Origin: Ardenticatenaceae bacterium
GTDB lineage: Bacteria; Chloroflexota; Anaerolineae; Promineifilales; Promineifilaceae
Direction of reading: 5' to 3'
Length of the DNA stretch: 64,000 nt
Assembly (NCBI GenBank): GCA_020634315.1
Contig: JACKBV010000023.1
Location: 1 to 64,000, forward strand
Positions 17,024-26,396 of this stretch are shown piece after piece (position 1 is the stretch's first letter; the number at the start of each line of letters is the position of its first letter). Made by a program: the position numbers and the translations under genes. The notes beneath the pieces are model-generated. The model was not told where the DNA came from and did not search any database. It worked only from the letters and a program-made list of their open reading frames with translations.

Positions 17024-18214
17024 TCAGGCGGATGTGTCCAATTTGCTGACAATGGCCTTTAGATAAGGTGTGTATTTGGGTGTGTCATACAGAGCAATCG
17101 CGGCTTCTTCTAGATCGAATGGTTCGGCAAGTGCCATCAGCTCTTGCAAGTAGGCTCGATCACAGCGCAAAATTGCTTCTTGATACACCTTGTCCCCATT
17201 AACGCCGAGGGTGACTGTTGCCGTTGACAATGATTTACCCTTGTGTGTTTGCACAACTTCCGCGCGTCGTGCCAACAACATAACTGCATTGATCAGATTT
17301 TTGGAGATTTCTTCTTGATTGCTTTGCAGGTAGTACTGGGCGAGATTGTCAATTAGCGGACGCCACTGCTGCACCTCATCGCGGCGCAAAAAGGTGATGA
17401 TGTCCTTTATGATAATGTAGCGCTGTTTGGCTGGGACGATGCGCAGCTTGTTCTTTTTCAACCCGCTCCGATAGCGCAAGTGCAACGGCCGTTCCGAGGG
17501 CTTTTGTTGCGCGGTGACTTTGCGCACATAAGTGGTCGTGTCCTCTTGGGTCACTTCCACGATATGCGTATAGCTTGCTAAAAATTTGCGAAAACTGCCT
17601 TCAGCGTGGCTGGAGTTCGAAAACGCCCCACGACTCAACTCATCCATTCGTTGTTTCAGTAAGCTGGCGCGAATTATCTGCTGTTCCTGCTGCAATTCAT
17701 CAATTGCCTGTTCCAGCAAAGATTCGACATCCTGTTCACCTAATGTGGGCGTCGGAATTAAATCTTCATAGAAGATGTATTTATCGCAAAGTCCGACAAA
17801 GCTGCTGCTGGCCGTGTGCTTGATGCCGACACCAAGGACTTGTTTGCCGCGCTTGCGCAAAGATTGCACCAGCGGCGTGAAGTCACGATCTCCCGTCATC
17901 AGGACATAGGTGCTGTACTGATGTCCATCGACGAGTGTGTCCATCGCATCAACCACAATTTGCATATCAGCCAGGTTCTTGCTGAAATTGTTGATGGGGA
18001 CAGTTGATTGTGTCGTAAAGCCTGCCGATGTCAGATCTTTGAGCTGATCCCGGCTTTGTCGCCAATCACCATACGAGCGGCGCAGTACGATACGGCCGTT
18101 TGTGATTTTCTTGATGTGGTCTAATATTAAATTGATGTTGAAAGTTAAGTTTGCTTGCTTGGCGCCGATGACAAGATTGTCCAGGTCAAGGAAGACGGCT
18201 ACATCATTGGTCAT
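17024..18214 (-). CDS. NYN-domain ribonuclease with OST-HTH/LOTUS-like domain
   Basis: The 396-residue protein begins with a PIN-like NYN domain (about 1-150): VAVFLDLDNL, LRRSYGDWR, KNLADMQIVVDAMDTL and YVLMTGDRDFTPLVQSLRKRGKQVLGVG. The Asp residues of DLDN, D-x-x-x-D and TGDRDF form the usual metal-binding site. A coiled segment follows, then an OST-HTH/LOTUS-like region (about 190-240) and an alpha-helical C-terminus. This matches the LabA/DUF88 type, which binds and cleaves RNA; specific targets are unknown. It is convergent with the ubiX operon. Confidence 0.87.
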   Translation of the reverse strand: MTNDVAVFLDLDNLVIGAKQANLTFNINLILDHIKKITNGRIVLRRSYGDWRQSRDQLKDLTSAGFTTQSTVPINNFSKNLADMQIVVDAMDTLVDGHQYSTYVLMTGDRDFTPLVQSLRKRGKQVLGVGIKHTASSSFVGLCDKYIFYEDLIPTPTLGEQDVESLLEQAIDELQQEQQIIRASLLKQRMDELSRGAFSNSSHAEGSFRKFLASYTHIVEVTQEDTTTYVRKVTAQQKPSERPLHLRYRSGLKKNKLRIVPAKQRYIIIKDIITFLRRDEVQQWRPLIDNLAQYYLQSNQEEISKNLINAVMLLARRAEVVQTHKGKSLSTATVTLGVNGDKVYQEAILRCDRAYLQELMALAEPFDLEEAAIALYDTPKYTPYLKAIVSKLDTSA

Positions 18215-18526
18215 ACATGTATTCCTGATGTTTAAAAAACCAGTTCAATAAAACGATTTCATCTGAGTCAACAAGGTAATTTTACTATTTTCAGGTGTAA
18301 TCTCGCAAGCGACATTCTCGCCTTGTTTACCGTGATGTGTGGCAGATTCAAAGGTTCAATTTATGGGTCTTGGCATTGATTTTTACAAGTGCAAAATGGT
18401 TTCGTTTAGGAAATGTTTCTTGGGAAACATTTCCTGATAATCATAGCATTGATATTTACGTAAAGTATGTTACCATAATATCTATCCGTTATATGTCAAC
18501 CTGAAGTAATTGATGGAGGTAGACAG
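18215..18526. other. Non-coding stretch with a hairpin repeat
   Basis: Divergent intergenic region between the NYN gene and the next membrane-protein gene. It holds the GTTTCTTGGGAAAC-tipped hairpin at 18408-18435. After it comes an AT-rich stretch (18440-18500) with TTGATA and CATAAT-like hexamers 19 bp apart, a weak promoter candidate. GGAGGT precedes the next ATG. Confidence 0.5.
18408..18435. repeat. 28-bp perfect hairpin with GTTTC-TTGG-GAAAC tip
   Basis: AGGAAATGTTTC and GAAACATTTCCT form a perfect 12-bp stem around TTGG. The tip is identical to that of the hairpin at 14745-14784, whereas the lower stem differs. It sits between divergent genes, so it is not a simple terminator. Confidence 0.75.
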
Positions 18527-19159
18527 ATGAACCGCTATCTACGGGACAAAAAACCGTGGCAAGCTTTTAAAACATTTGCCATTTTGTTTTCATTTACAGT
18601 CAACCTGGTCTTGTTGATTGTGCTATTGGTGATCGCCCCCCTCGTCTTGCCCATTGTCAACGACATTGCCAAACCCATTGTTGGTGGATTGAATTCGAGC
18701 TTTGTCGATATGAATGAGGCGACGATTCGGCGCACCATTGATGTAAGCGACACGATTCCTGTGGTGCTAACCGTGCCATTGTCGACCACAACCTCGGTGG
18801 TTGTCGTGGAAGATGTGCCGTTGGTCAATGTGCCCGCAAAATTCACCTTGCCAAATGGTGGCGGCGAGATCAATGGGACAGTTACCCTCAACTTGCCCGT
18901 AGATTTGCAGTTGCCTGTGCAGTTGAGCTTGCAAGTGCCAATCAGTGAGACTTTGCCGGTGCAATTAGCGGTAGATGCTGTCATTCCGCTCGACGAAACA
19001 GAATTGGGCGTGCCCTTTAATCGTTTGCAAAGCATTTTCGCACCACTGGATGCCTTGCTGGGCCGCTTACCTGCCAATGGGCAGGAACTGTATGATCGCA
19101 TTATAGGCCGCGTCAATCAGCCGGATACGCCAGAACCGGTTGAGGCTGCAACGGAATAA
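18527..19159 (+). CDS. Membrane-anchored protein of unknown function
   Basis: The 210-residue product starts at an ATG with GGAGGT 10 bp upstream. One transmembrane segment (about 20-46, VNLVLLIVLLVIAPLVLPIV) follows a basic N-terminus, so the remainder is probably extracytoplasmic. Residues 75-165 are unusually rich in Val, Pro and Leu with alternating beta-type patterning (VPLSTTTSVVVVED, LPVDLQLPVQLSLQVP). No catalytic motif was recognised and the family is unknown to me. The next gene, a methyltransferase, starts 22 bp after the stop, so they may be co-transcribed. Confidence 0.75.
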   Translation: MNRYLRDKKPWQAFKTFAILFSFTVNLVLLIVLLVIAPLVLPIVNDIAKPIVGGLNSSFVDMNEATIRRTIDVSDTIPVVLTVPLSTTTSVVVVEDVPLVNVPAKFTLPNGGGEINGTVTLNLPVDLQLPVQLSLQVPISETLPVQLAVDAVIPLDETELGVPFNRLQSIFAPLDALLGRLPANGQELYDRIIGRVNQPDTPEPVEAATE

Positions 19160-19181
19160 CCCGGCAGCGGAGTCCAAACTC

Positions 19182-20081
19182 ATGACCGATATGCCACCTG
19201 TCTGCGACTATGAAGGGTCGGATTATCGCACGCGCTTTTGGGAGGGACAGCAGCGTGGCTATGAAGATCAAGCTGAGCGCGTTGCCTTGCGTCGTTTATT
19301 GCCACCAAGTGGGCATACATTGATTGAAATCGGTGCTGGGTTTGGCCGTCTTGCTGATGAATATTTGGGCTATGAGACGGTTGTCCTTTTTGATTATTCG
19401 CGGTCGCTGTTACGAGAAGCACAAGCTGCTTTAGGTGATGATCCCCGTTTTTTGTATGTAGCTGGTAATTGGTACCAGATGCCGTTTGTGTCTGGCTTGT
19501 TTGATGCCATGGTGCAAATACGGACGCTGCACCACGCGGCTGATGTCCCCGCTTTATTTGCCCAACTTGCTCGAATTGCTCGCCCTGGTGGTCAATATGT
19601 GTTGGAGTTTGCCAATAAACAAAATTTGAAGGCTATGGTGCGCTATGGGCTGCGTCGGCAATCGTGGTCGCCTTTTACCCCCGAACCGGTTGAGTTTGTG
19701 GAACTTAATTTTGATTTCCATCCTCGTTGGATTCGCCAGCAGTTGCAGCAAGCGCGTTTTTCGCCTGGGCGAACATTGACCGTCTCGTATTTCCGGGTGG
19801 GTGCATTGAAGCGATTGCTGCCGACGGGCTTGTTGGTTGGTCTTGATAGCGTTGTGCAATACAGCAGTTGGCTAGGGCAGTTTAGCCCCAGTGTGTTTGT
19901 TCTCAATGCGCATCCGGTGACTGGGGAAACGGCAGTTTCCGGTCACTTTTTTGCTTGTCCGACCTGCCAGACACCTTTGCCTGACGCCGATAACGGCCGT
20001 TTAACCTGTCCCAATCCCGCTTGTGGTCACCAATGGCGTGTCGAAAACGGGTTGTACGATTTCAAAGAACCCATCTTGTAG
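19182..20081 (+). CDS. SAM-dependent methyltransferase with C-terminal zinc ribbon
   Basis: ATG at 19182 gives 299 residues; a TTG at 19140 would overlap the previous gene. The Rossmann-type class I methyltransferase core has motif I TLIEIGAGFGRLADE (about 46-60) and acidic residue D in VVLFDYSRS. Its post-motif is LFDAMVQIRTLHHAAD, and IARPGGQYVLEF follows. About 40 C-terminal residues carry a four-Cys ribbon (CPTCQTPLP then CPNPACGHQW). Zinc ribbons are usually N-terminal in methyltransferases such as RlmA, so the C-terminal position is unusual. The substrate is unknown. A terminator follows at 20105. Confidence 0.86.
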   Translation: MTDMPPVCDYEGSDYRTRFWEGQQRGYEDQAERVALRRLLPPSGHTLIEIGAGFGRLADEYLGYETVVLFDYSRSLLREAQAALGDDPRFLYVAGNWYQMPFVSGLFDAMVQIRTLHHAADVPALFAQLARIARPGGQYVLEFANKQNLKAMVRYGLRRQSWSPFTPEPVEFVELNFDFHPRWIRQQLQQARFSPGRTLTVSYFRVGALKRLLPTGLLVGLDSVVQYSSWLGQFSPSVFVLNAHPVTGETAVSGHFFACPTCQTPLPDADNGRLTCPNPACGHQWRVENGLYDFKEPIL

Positions 20082-20390
20082 CCACTTTGCGATTTGACAT
20101 CTTTTAAGGGGAATTTGACGGCATCGTCAGATTCCCTTTTTTGTTGTCTCAACCCCGCGTGCAACTTTATGTCAATAGGACTAATGTCGGACGTGTGCCC
20201 TCTTCATGGAAGCGGGCTGTATCGTGTACACTTTGCCCTATGGCATGGATACATAAGCCATTATCATGTTCACCCACAATATCTATTTTCTCGTTTCGTT
20301 ATATAATGTAACCGGTGGCAAATTGGTCATCGAGGGAGTGCCGTTATAGTAAACAATCAGCCATTAGTCACAGTATTAAGGAGTATTATT
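20082..20390. other. Intergenic region: terminator, then leader of the large secreted protein
   Basis: A terminator occupies 20105-20142. Further on, a consensus TATAAT lies at 20302-20307 without a good -35 hexamer. AAGGAG precedes the next ATG. No protein-coding ORF here is convincing; a short open frame at 20094-20306 runs through the terminator. Confidence 0.5.
20105..20142 (+). terminator. Rho-independent terminator after the methyltransferase gene
   Basis: AAGGGGAAT-TGACG pairs with CGTCA-ATTCCCTT around GCAT, with one bulge per arm, and is followed by TTTTTT. Confidence 0.85.
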
Positions 20391-23300
20391 ATGAGACCGC
20401 AGTCTGATTCTTATGTTAACTGGCACAGCCGGGGCTTTCGCCTGGTTGGCCTCTTTTTACTCGTTTTGTTTGTTGGAATTTTTTCTTCATCTGTCGCCGC
20501 TGATAGTGCCGCGACCACAGATGAATTTTTCTTTCTTGATGGGACGTTAGCTCCTGGAGGGAGCGTTAATCCGGTTTACCCGAATTTCACCGGCAACCGC
20601 GACTTTAATTTTGCCTTGACGATCACGGGCAGTGGCCCAGTAGCGTTCACCCTGCGCAATGCAAGCAACACCATTGTCTGGCAGGGCAATGTGCAGGCGG
20701 GCGAGACCTTGTGGGGCAGTGGCACGCTTACACTGGGCCAAAACCACATGACGCTGCTGAATACCGGGGCTGCTTCGGCCGGGTTTGAGCTGTATTTGTA
20801 TGATTTACCGGCCGCGCCTTATGTGTGGAGTGGGGCGGCAGTTGGAATTGGTTTGAGCAGTGAAGCCCGTGTTCATTTCCCCAGCGATGGGCTGTATACG
20901 TTTAACCTTGGCGTTACATCTGGCAAATATCAATTTTTGCTGGACGATATGTATATCCAGAAAACGGCCGTTTCTCCTACCAGCGTCACCTACTTTGTCC
21001 CCGCCGGGACACATGATCTGAGTATCGTGCAAGACAGCACGGCGGGAGCCGCCTGGCAAGTCTCGATCTCGGACGTTGGCGCTTCCAATAACAGCTTGCC
21101 CTATGCCAAAGCAGGGGGCGGTCTGGCTGGCGATGATCCGCGCTTCGCGGAGGAATGGCTGCCGATTGCCCTTGGCGCGGCGACACAACTCAATCTGGAA
21201 TTGAGCGTGACCGGAGCCGATGGGGATAATCTGGCGCTAGAAGTGCTGCCCGCCGGGCAAGCGCTGCATGTTCCCTTGCCTGATGTCTATGCCGGGGAGA
21301 CAACCTGGTCAACCCTGGATTTGCCCGAAGGCATCAGCCTGATTCATTTGACGGCCGATGTCGCCAATGTGGGCACATTGGGATATGAGTTGACACTCTA
21401 TGATGTTCCTCAGGTGGATTATACGTGGAGTGGTCAGAGTGATTTCCGCGGTTTGAACAGCCATGTACGCCTGGAATTCCCGACGGATGGGCTGTATCAA
21501 TTTAATCTGGGGGTGGGAAACGGCCGTTACCAATTCCTGCTTGATGACAATTACATTCAGAAAACGGCCGAAACCAACACCAATGTCACCTACTTTGTCG
21601 CCACGGGCATTCATGATCTTTATGTGGTGCAAGATACGACCGCTGGCGCGGATTGGGATATTGCCATCAACTTCGTTTCGGCAACCAATAATACTTTGCC
21701 ATATGCCAAGACCGGTGGTGATTTAGGCGGCACTGATAATGACTTCAATGAGGAATGGCTGCCCATTTCTTTGGGAACGGCGCAAACGGTGAACATGGTT
21801 TTGGACGCCGGTGGCGACGCCGCCGACGATTTGAGCGTCGAAGTGTATGGCGCTACCGGCACGGTGCAGACATTTGCTTTGAACACAGTCTACGGCACAG
21901 AAAAAGTGTGGACAAACTTTGCTCTGAGCGCCGGGATCAATCGCCTGCGGGTTGTTACCGCCGGTGGCAATGTCGATCCGATGACATATGACTTGACCGT
22001 CAGCGCGGTGCCAGGGAATGGAACGGCCGTTTGGGATGGTTTCTCGCTTGCTGCGGGCAACAACGCCAGCCTCATGGTCAATTTCCCCAGCACGGGCACC
22101 TATCGCTTCGCGCTTGATAACAACGACGGGTTTGCCAATCTGGTGCTAGATGACCACATGATTATCACCGCGCCACAAGGCGAATCGTTGGTAAGCACCA
22201 GCTATGACATTGAAGTCACCGCTGGCATGCACCAGATTTTCACCGTACAAGACCCAACTTTTGCTACCACCGATTGGTCAGCCAGCGTTACGCCTGTCAG
22301 CCCGGCCGAAAGCTTCTTTACGTTTGAAGGCACGCTAGACCCCGGTGAAAGCGTCACGCCTGAATATCCAACCAGCGGCGACCTGGACTTTAACTTTGAA
22401 CTGGCTGTAACCAGTGGTGGCCCGGTCAATCTGGTTATCACGGATGGTGGCGGCTCGGTTGCCTGGAGTGGCGATGCCGCTCAAAATGAAGCGTTGTGGG
22501 GCACGAGTACACTCATGACGGGAACCAATGAATTGATGTTGACCAATAATGGGGCAACGGCCGTTGACGTTTCCCTGACGTTGTACTACATCCCCAGCAC
22601 AACCTATAGCTGGGTGGGCATGGCTGATCCCGCCGGACTCAACAGCCACATTCGCCTCAACTTCCCCAATGACGGCTTGTATCAGTTTGACTTTGGCGTG
22701 AATGCTGGCGGCCTTTATCAATTCCAGGTTGACACAGATTACATTCAAAAGAGTGTTGATGCCGCTGGAAGCGTGACTTATTTCGTGACCGCAGGTGTAC
22801 ACGATTTGATTGTGGATCAGGAAACCGGCGGTGGCATGGTCAACTGGTCGCTGGACATCGCTGAAGTTGGCGCGGCACACGACACCTTGCCCTACAGCAA
22901 AGTTGGTGGGCCATTGGGCGGAGGCAGCGACTTTAACGAAGAGTGGCTGCCCCTGAATCTGAGCGGGGCCACCATGGTAAACGTTGCCATGACGTTGGCT
23001 GGCAATGCGGGCGACCTCTTCATGATGAGCGTCAATGGCTTTGAAGTGACGCTGCTGGGCGGCGAGACGTATTGGACGACGCTTGATTTGAGCGCCGGGA
23101 CGACGTTGTTCCACTTGCAAGCGTTAGCCGGAAACAGTGCGCCGTTGGATTATGACCTGACGGTATACGCGCTGCCGGAACTGCCCTATGCCTGGGATGG
23201 GTTGTCCGCCTCGCTGCAAGGCGCGAATCGCAACAGCGCGATCCGCGTTGAATTCCCGAATGATGGCATGTACACCTTTGATCTGGGTGTGGATGGCGGG

Positions 23301-24422
23301 CGCTATCAATTCTTCTTGAATGAGGATTACATTCAGAAAACGGCCGAATCCGCAACCAATGTCACCTACTTTGTCCCCGCCGGTTTGCATGACTTGATGA
23401 TTGTGCAAGACAGCAATGTTGGGGCTAATTGGGATGTGACGATCACGCAAACGGCCGTTTCTCCCGATGCGCTTCCTTACCACAAAATGGGTGGCAACCT
23501 GGGCGGCGTTGGCAATGATTTCAGCGAAGAATGGCTGCCCTTGTATATCGGTGCAGAGGCGGAGGCCAATCTCCAAATCTCTGTGACCGGCAGCATTTCC
23601 GATTCATTGCAACTCGTGGTGATCAATGCCGGAGACGACACCGTCATTCAGACACTTGATCCATTGTTTGGCGGCGAAACCGTCTGGGCGACATTCCAGA
23701 TTCCAGAAGCTGGCGTGCGCCTGCACCTGATGGCCGACGGTGACAATGTCTCACCGCTGCAATACGACCTGACTGTCGTTCACCTGCCACAAATCACGGG
23801 ATTGCTGGCTGACACCTATGCCTGGTCGGGTGTGTCTGCCGCCGATGGCTTGAATTCCACTCTGCGCATCGACACGCAAATCAGCGGCCTTTACCATGTG
23901 CAAGTGAGTATGCCGGATGTGGGCTTTATCACCTTGTTTGTTGATGAACTTGGGTTGGCGCCACAACAGCAGCTCTCCCCAACCGGCTTCTTCTATGAAT
24001 TCGATCTGCCGCTAACGGCCGATTTGCACACCTTCCGCAGTGAACAGGACAACACGCCGGTTACGACCTGGACGATAACGACGACGTTGATGACGCCTGA
24101 TGCGCCGCAGTTAACGGCCGTTGACCCTGTCTCGATTCCCAATGACACGCCAGCAACCATCACCTTGTCCGGGGCGAACCTGATGCCCGGCGCGGTTGTC
24201 ACCATGGTTCATGGCGGCACGACCGTGACCTTGAGCAATGTGCAGGTGCTGTCGTCTAACGAGGCAACGGCCGTTATCCCGGCTGGTTTGGCCGCTGGTT
24301 TCTATGACATAACCTGGACGAACCCGGATGACCAATTTGCCACATTGAGCAATGCCATCCAGGTTTATCTACCCGCCGCAACTGTCTATTATCTTTATCT
24401 ACCCATCGTGGAAAAGCCGTAA
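20391..24422 (+). CDS. Large repetitive secreted protein (1343 residues) with an IPT/TIG-like end and a YLPIV C-terminus
   Basis: ATG with AAGGAG 6 bp upstream; a Sec signal peptide (about 15-37). Six tandem repeats of about 190-210 residues begin near 145, 345, 546, 739, 933 and 1143. Each opens with [YV]xWxG and continues LNSxxRLxFPxDGLYxFxLGV and YQFLLDDxYIQK; repeats 1, 2, 4 and 5 also end EEWLP. Two FFxFEGTLDPG blocks sit near 43 and 640. The repeats look like beta-sandwich domains. Near 1235-1335 is an IPT/TIG-like domain (TITLSGANLMPGAVVTMVHGG), and the last residues are YYLYLPIVEKP. No catalytic site was found. A surface-adhesive or structural role is inferred. Confidence 0.82.
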   Translation: MRPQSDSYVNWHSRGFRLVGLFLLVLFVGIFSSSVAADSAATTDEFFFLDGTLAPGGSVNPVYPNFTGNRDFNFALTITGSGPVAFTLRNASNTIVWQGNVQAGETLWGSGTLTLGQNHMTLLNTGAASAGFELYLYDLPAAPYVWSGAAVGIGLSSEARVHFPSDGLYTFNLGVTSGKYQFLLDDMYIQKTAVSPTSVTYFVPAGTHDLSIVQDSTAGAAWQVSISDVGASNNSLPYAKAGGGLAGDDPRFAEEWLPIALGAATQLNLELSVTGADGDNLALEVLPAGQALHVPLPDVYAGETTWSTLDLPEGISLIHLTADVANVGTLGYELTLYDVPQVDYTWSGQSDFRGLNSHVRLEFPTDGLYQFNLGVGNGRYQFLLDDNYIQKTAETNTNVTYFVATGIHDLYVVQDTTAGADWDIAINFVSATNNTLPYAKTGGDLGGTDNDFNEEWLPISLGTAQTVNMVLDAGGDAADDLSVEVYGATGTVQTFALNTVYGTEKVWTNFALSAGINRLRVVTAGGNVDPMTYDLTVSAVPGNGTAVWDGFSLAAGNNASLMVNFPSTGTYRFALDNNDGFANLVLDDHMIITAPQGESLVSTSYDIEVTAGMHQIFTVQDPTFATTDWSASVTPVSPAESFFTFEGTLDPGESVTPEYPTSGDLDFNFELAVTSGGPVNLVITDGGGSVAWSGDAAQNEALWGTSTLMTGTNELMLTNNGATAVDVSLTLYYIPSTTYSWVGMADPAGLNSHIRLNFPNDGLYQFDFGVNAGGLYQFQVDTDYIQKSVDAAGSVTYFVTAGVHDLIVDQETGGGMVNWSLDIAEVGAAHDTLPYSKVGGPLGGGSDFNEEWLPLNLSGATMVNVAMTLAGNAGDLFMMSVNGFEVTLLGGETYWTTLDLSAGTTLFHLQALAGNSAPLDYDLTVYALPELPYAWDGLSASLQGANRNSAIRVEFPNDGMYTFDLGVDGGRYQFFLNEDYIQKTAESATNVTYFVPAGLHDLMIVQDSNVGANWDVTITQTAVSPDALPYHKMGGNLGGVGNDFSEEWLPLYIGAEAEANLQISVTGSISDSLQLVVINAGDDTVIQTLDPLFGGETVWATFQIPEAGVRLHLMADGDNVSPLQYDLTVVHLPQITGLLADTYAWSGVSAADGLNSTLRIDTQISGLYHVQVSMPDVGFITLFVDELGLAPQQQLSPTGFFYEFDLPLTADLHTFRSEQDNTPVTTWTITTTLMTPDAPQLTAVDPVSIPNDTPATITLSGANLMPGAVVTMVHGGTTVTLSNVQVLSSNEATAVIPAGLAAGFYDITWTNPDDQFATLSNAIQVYLPAATVYYLYLPIVEKP

Positions 24423-24459
24423 GCGCACGTTGCTGGCACACTGCCGTAAATGAGTAAAG

Positions 24460-24524
24460 GCGGGGATGTCGCGCCGAGGGCTTATTTAATAAACGCCCTT
24501 AGCCGACATCCCCGCTCTTTTTTT
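24460..24524. terminator. Bidirectional terminator between convergent genes
   Basis: GCGGGGATGTCG pairs with CGACATCCCCGC; the loop holds a second hairpin (AGGGC...GCCCT). A run of seven T follows on the plus strand. It ends at the stop of the minus-strand beta-propeller gene. Confidence 0.9.
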
Positions 24525-26070
24525 ATGATTGGGGGCGAGGTGGCAGCCAGTAAAAATTGCCTACCCATTGGCCTAGAGCCGGTTGTACGTTGTAGAGCGT
24601 GGATTGATCGGTGGGCGCATAAAAAACACCGCTGCTTTGCCGAATTACCACACCGCTGCCATCCGGGTTCCAGGTAGCCGTTAAATCCCAACTCGTCGTT
24701 GTCGGCCATAGGGCGTTGACACGGTCAAGCTGGTCGCCAAACCCTTTGAGGATGTAGACGCCGTTCACGTCGAGAGAAGCAGGATTGTAGAGGAGAAATC
24801 CGAAACGGCCGTTTAGCAGATGAAACGGCGCAGCAATGCCACTGGGCGCAACCGGCAGCGTATCTGTTTCTTCCAGTGCCAACTGCCCTTGATCGGGATT
24901 TACGCGCCAGATTTCCAGCATGGGCACTTGCAATTGGTCCCCATTCACCTGGGGGCGCGAAACGAGCAGGCGGTCATCCTGCATCCAGGTGACATCGACC
25001 CAATGGGGGTCTGCATAGACAAAGCTGTTGGGCAGGGGCATGATCTGCCCGGTCGGTATGTCGAACACGACGCGATCCCCGCCTTCGATAGCACTACGCC
25101 ACAGTAAGAGGAAACGGCCGTTGCTCGCCCAGGCAATTGGCGCATATACCGCGACATTCGGTTGATTCGCCAGCAGCACTTGCGGCTCTTTTGCCGTGAT
25201 ATTAAAAAGCTGCAACCCGACAGACCCGCTGCCCCAAACGACGTTTTGATTGTCAGGATGCCAGGCCAGATTGCCACAGGGGACGGCGCAAGACGCACTC
25301 AGTTTAACGCTCCCATTGCCTGTTTGTACCACGCGCACCTCATACGTGGCTGCGGCTGGTTCCGTGAGCGCGGTTTGCGCGACGAATGCCATATGCTGCC
25401 CGTCGCGGGAAAGCGTCAGGTCCCGCACGCCAAACGCGCCAGATACCAGCGTGCGGGTTTCGCGACTGTCCAGGTTTATGGAGAGGATGTCAAAGGTTTG
25501 CGGCAGCGTGTCGCTGACGGGTTCGGTATGGGTGACGCGGGCGGCAACGAGGAAACGGCCGTTTTCCGATACGGCAAAGCTGCTCACGTCACCGGTTAAT
25601 AAGCTTTCCTGATATTCGCGTTCGCCGCTGCTTGCTCCCGGCAGCAGGGTGTCCACCTGTCCATTTTGCCGCCACAATTTCAATGAGCCATCGGCAATAA
25701 AGAGCAGTTCCCGGCTGATGCCCGGCAGCGGCAGTCCGCTGACTGTTTGCGTGGATGGGTCGGTTTCGGGTGGTGCCGCCGGTGTGCTGATGGGGGTGCT
25801 GGTCGGTTGGAGCGTGGGCGTGGCAACGGCCGTTTCCGTGCCCGTTTCGCCGCTGCTGTCGCCCGGCAGCGTCACCGTTGGGGCAGCATTGATGGGATCA
25901 CTGGTGGGAAGCGGCTGTGTTGGCAGTGTGCCACCTTCGCCATCTGTGCCAACGGCCGTTGGCACGACCAATGTCACCGGGAATTCATCTGTTGTTTCGC
26001 CCGTACACGCAGCTGGCAGCAGTGCCAGCAAAAGAACAAGTAACCATTGCCATGTAAGTAATTTTTTCAC
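24523..26070 (-). CDS. Beta-propeller (TolB/WD40-like) lipoprotein of unknown function
   Basis: The GTG at 26070 is preferred because TGAGG lies 6 bp before it and gives a clean signal VKKLLTWQWLLVLLLALLP ending in the lipobox PAAC. Upstream in-frame codons (TTG at 26091) are alternatives. A Thr/Pro/Gly-rich linker (about 20-110) is followed by repeated strand patterns such as FAVSENGRFLVAAR, LTLSRDGQHMAFVAQ and LAWHPDNQNVVWGS. These are typical of TolB/WD40 blades over residues 115-510. It is an exported surface lipoprotein without recognisable enzyme motifs, convergent with the large repetitive secreted protein. Confidence 0.8.
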   Translation of the reverse strand: MKKLLTWQWLLVLLLALLPAACTGETTDEFPVTLVVPTAVGTDGEGGTLPTQPLPTSDPINAAPTVTLPGDSSGETGTETAVATPTLQPTSTPISTPAAPPETDPSTQTVSGLPLPGISRELLFIADGSLKLWRQNGQVDTLLPGASSGEREYQESLLTGDVSSFAVSENGRFLVAARVTHTEPVSDTLPQTFDILSINLDSRETRTLVSGAFGVRDLTLSRDGQHMAFVAQTALTEPAAATYEVRVVQTGNGSVKLSASCAVPCGNLAWHPDNQNVVWGSGSVGLQLFNITAKEPQVLLANQPNVAVYAPIAWASNGRFLLLWRSAIEGGDRVVFDIPTGQIMPLPNSFVYADPHWVDVTWMQDDRLLVSRPQVNGDQLQVPMLEIWRVNPDQGQLALEETDTLPVAPSGIAAPFHLLNGRFGFLLYNPASLDVNGVYILKGFGDQLDRVNALWPTTTSWDLTATWNPDGSGVVIRQSSGVFYAPTDQSTLYNVQPALGQWVGNFYWLPPRPQS

Positions 26071-26396
26071 AGTATGCCTCACAGATAACAAGAAAAATCC
26101 AACAATAACTACACAATAGCACCCGCACGCCTGCCTGACAAGCCTGCGTCAAATTGACGCGGGGGAAGCGATGGCAAATAGATGAAAAGAGTCGGATTTC
26201 GGTTTAAGATAAAGATGACGTAACGATTCAGCTTTTCTGGAAAGACCAGTCAGGTTTTCCTTGACCGGTCTACCTGAATAGATGCAAGCTGACGGTGATT
26301 GCAGTTGGTTTTTATGGACTATGTGCGCATTGTGTATGAGGTCTTAATCTTGTCTACGCAGCGTGCCGCACATCATAGTTAAGAAGTGAGGTTGTG
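26071..26396. other. Divergent intergenic region
   Basis: About 325 bp separate the beta-propeller lipoprotein gene from the pentapeptide gene. A hairpin at about 26251-26279 (AGACC-GTCA with TGAC-GGTCT, one mismatch per arm) is the only strong structure. No consensus promoter pair was seen. GAGG precedes the pentapeptide ATG. Confidence 0.45.
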
